Assembly (NCBI RefSeq): GCF_001681715.1
Contig: NZ_LNWY01000016.1
Location: 124,001 to 188,000, forward strand
Source: Tritonibacter mobilis
GTDB taxonomy: Bacteria > Pseudomonadota > Alphaproteobacteria > Rhodobacterales > Rhodobacteraceae
DNA: 64,000 nt
Direction of reading: 5' to 3'
Positions within the stretch are counted from its first letter, which is position 1; each line of letters opens with the position of its first letter. Positions 63,157 to 64,000 of this stretch are shown here, piece after piece. A program made the position numbers and the translations under genes. The notes beneath the pieces are model-generated. The model saw only the letters and a program-made list of their open reading frames with translations, had not been told where the DNA came from and ran no database searches.

Positions 63157-64000
63157 ATGAAACGCACGCGCAATGTCAAAATCGTGGCCACGCTCGGTCC
63201 TGCGTCCGAGACCTACGAGACCATTCGCGCGCTGCATGAAGCGGGGGCGGATGTATTTCGCCTCAACATGTCGCACGGCAGCCACGAAGAAATCGCATCA
63301 AAGCACAAGATCATCCGTCAGGTTGAAGCTGATCTGGATTCCACCATCGCCATCCTTGCTGACTTGCAAGGGCCGAAACTGCGGGTTGGTGTCTTTACCA
63401 ATGGGTCCGAAGAATTGGAAGAGGGTGCGAAGTTTCGCCTCGATCTTGATCCGGCTGAGGGAAATCTTGATCGTGTGTGCCTGCCACACCCCGAGATTTT
63501 TCAAGCGTTGGAGCCGGGGGCGTCGCTACTGGTCAATGACGGCAAAATCCGCCTGAAGGTCGAAGATTGTGGTGAAGATTTCGCCAATTGCGTGGTGACC
63601 ACCGGTGGCACCATCTCCAATCGCAAGGGGGTGAATGTTCCTGACGTGATCCTGCCTCTGGCGGCGCTTTCGGAAAAAGACCGTGCCGATCTGGAATTTG
63701 TGTGTGAACTGGGTGTCGACTGGCTGGCGCTCTCTTTTGTGCAGCGCGCCAAGGATGTCTTTGAAGCACGCGCGCTGGCTGATGGGCGTGCCGCGATCCT
63801 GTCTAAAATCGAGAAACCCGCTGCGGTCGACAATTTTGCCGAAATCCTAGATGCCTCTGACGGGATCATGGTGGCACGTGGTGACCTTGGGGTGGAATTG
63901 CCAGTATCGCATGTGCCGCCAATTCAGAAACGTCTGGTGCGCAAGAGCCGGGCAGCGGCGAAGCCCGTCATTGTGGCGACTCAGATGCTGGAAAGCATGA
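63157..64000 (+). CDS. pyk: Pyruvate kinase, 3' end outside window
   Basis: Last step of glycolysis, phosphoenolpyruvate plus ADP to pyruvate plus ATP. 281 codons are visible from the ATG at 63157, with AAGGATGGAG upstream; the frame is open at base 64000. N-terminal barrel [15 protein letters not shown], the nucleotide-binding [12 protein letters not shown] domain (about 70-165), then [12 protein letters not shown] with the catalytic Lys, [11 protein letters not shown] binding Mg and PEP, and VATQMLESM running off the end. Confidence 0.97.
   Translation, partial: MKRTRNVKIVATLGPASETYETIRALHEAGADVFRLNMSHGSHEEIASKHKIIRQVEADLDSTIAILADLQGPKLRVGVFTNGSEELEEGAKFRLDLDPAEGNLDRVCLPHPEIFQALEPGASLLVNDGKIRLKVEDCGEDFANCVVTTGGTISNRKGVNVPDVILPLAALSEKDRADLEFVCELGVDWLALSFVQRAKDVFEARALADGRAAILSKIEKPAAVDNFAEILDASDGIMVARGDLGVELPVSHVPPIQKRLVRKSRAAAKPVIVATQMLESM

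Overview
The window reads as a chromosomal segment of an alphaproteobacterium of the family Rhodobacteraceae, most likely the roseobacter group (Ruegeria/Phaeobacter-like). The basis is gene order typical of that family (a deformylase pair beside fmt; rpoZ-rsh-DUF2062-pdxJ-acpS-lepB-rnc-era-recO; ccoNOQP beside ccoGHIS with hemN and fnrL; hemF, hemC and hemE near one another), protein sequences of that type, and even high-GC codon use. I see no rRNA, tRNA, CRISPR array, insertion sequence or prophage. The window is dense core chromosome and both ends cut a gene: a peptide deformylase at base 1 and pyruvate kinase at base 64000.

Layout. 1-2608 (+): active deformylase, a deformylase paralog that has lost a metal ligand and the catalytic Glu, fmt and two small membrane proteins. 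2754-7499 (-): TRIC channel, rnhA, methyltransferase, DUF3429, LysE exporter, ispH and a LabA-like NYN protein. 7635-17213 (+): folK, rpoZ, rsh, DUF2062, pdxJ, acpS, lepB, rnc, era, DUF1491 and recO. 17373-26809: PhoX-type phosphatase (+), pheA (-), a membrane-anchored cytochrome c (+) and a yejABEF-type peptide ABC transporter (+). 26922-39885 is a micro-oxic/anaerobic respiration block: hemN (-), fnrL (+), a universal stress protein (-), ccoNOQP (+), a LysR regulator with a divergent 67-aa protein, then ccoGHIS (+). 40044-50471: a SPOR-tailed DD-carboxypeptidase, HAD hydrolase, clpS, RsmC-like methyltransferase, SDR, hemF, GH25 lipoprotein, desaturase, hemC and hemE. 50532-62675: CaiB-type CoA transferase, CoxG-like protein, YadGH-type ABC exporter, S49 peptidase, Ca/Na antiporter, pteridine-reductase-like SDR, uvrC, rpsU, COQ9, quinone oxidoreductase and DUF2189. 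63157-end: pyk.

How it works together. Four FNR-type palindromes lie within about 7.2 kb (hemN/fnrL, usp/ccoN, a gene-free stretch after ccoP, and ccoG). This ties anaerobic haem synthesis, the FNR regulator and the high-affinity cbb3 oxidase with its assembly factors into one oxygen-responsive unit. The most interesting item is the gene-free stretch. A perfect FNR box at 33979-33992, a -10-like CAAAAT at exactly class II spacing, and a downstream hairpin followed by a T-run at 34117-34167 outline a candidate FNR-activated small RNA of about 140 nt, between ccoP and the LysR pair. The hemN promoter has the same geometry and predicts a transcript starting on the hemN ATG. All of this is read from sequence by eye; no expression data or database search was available.
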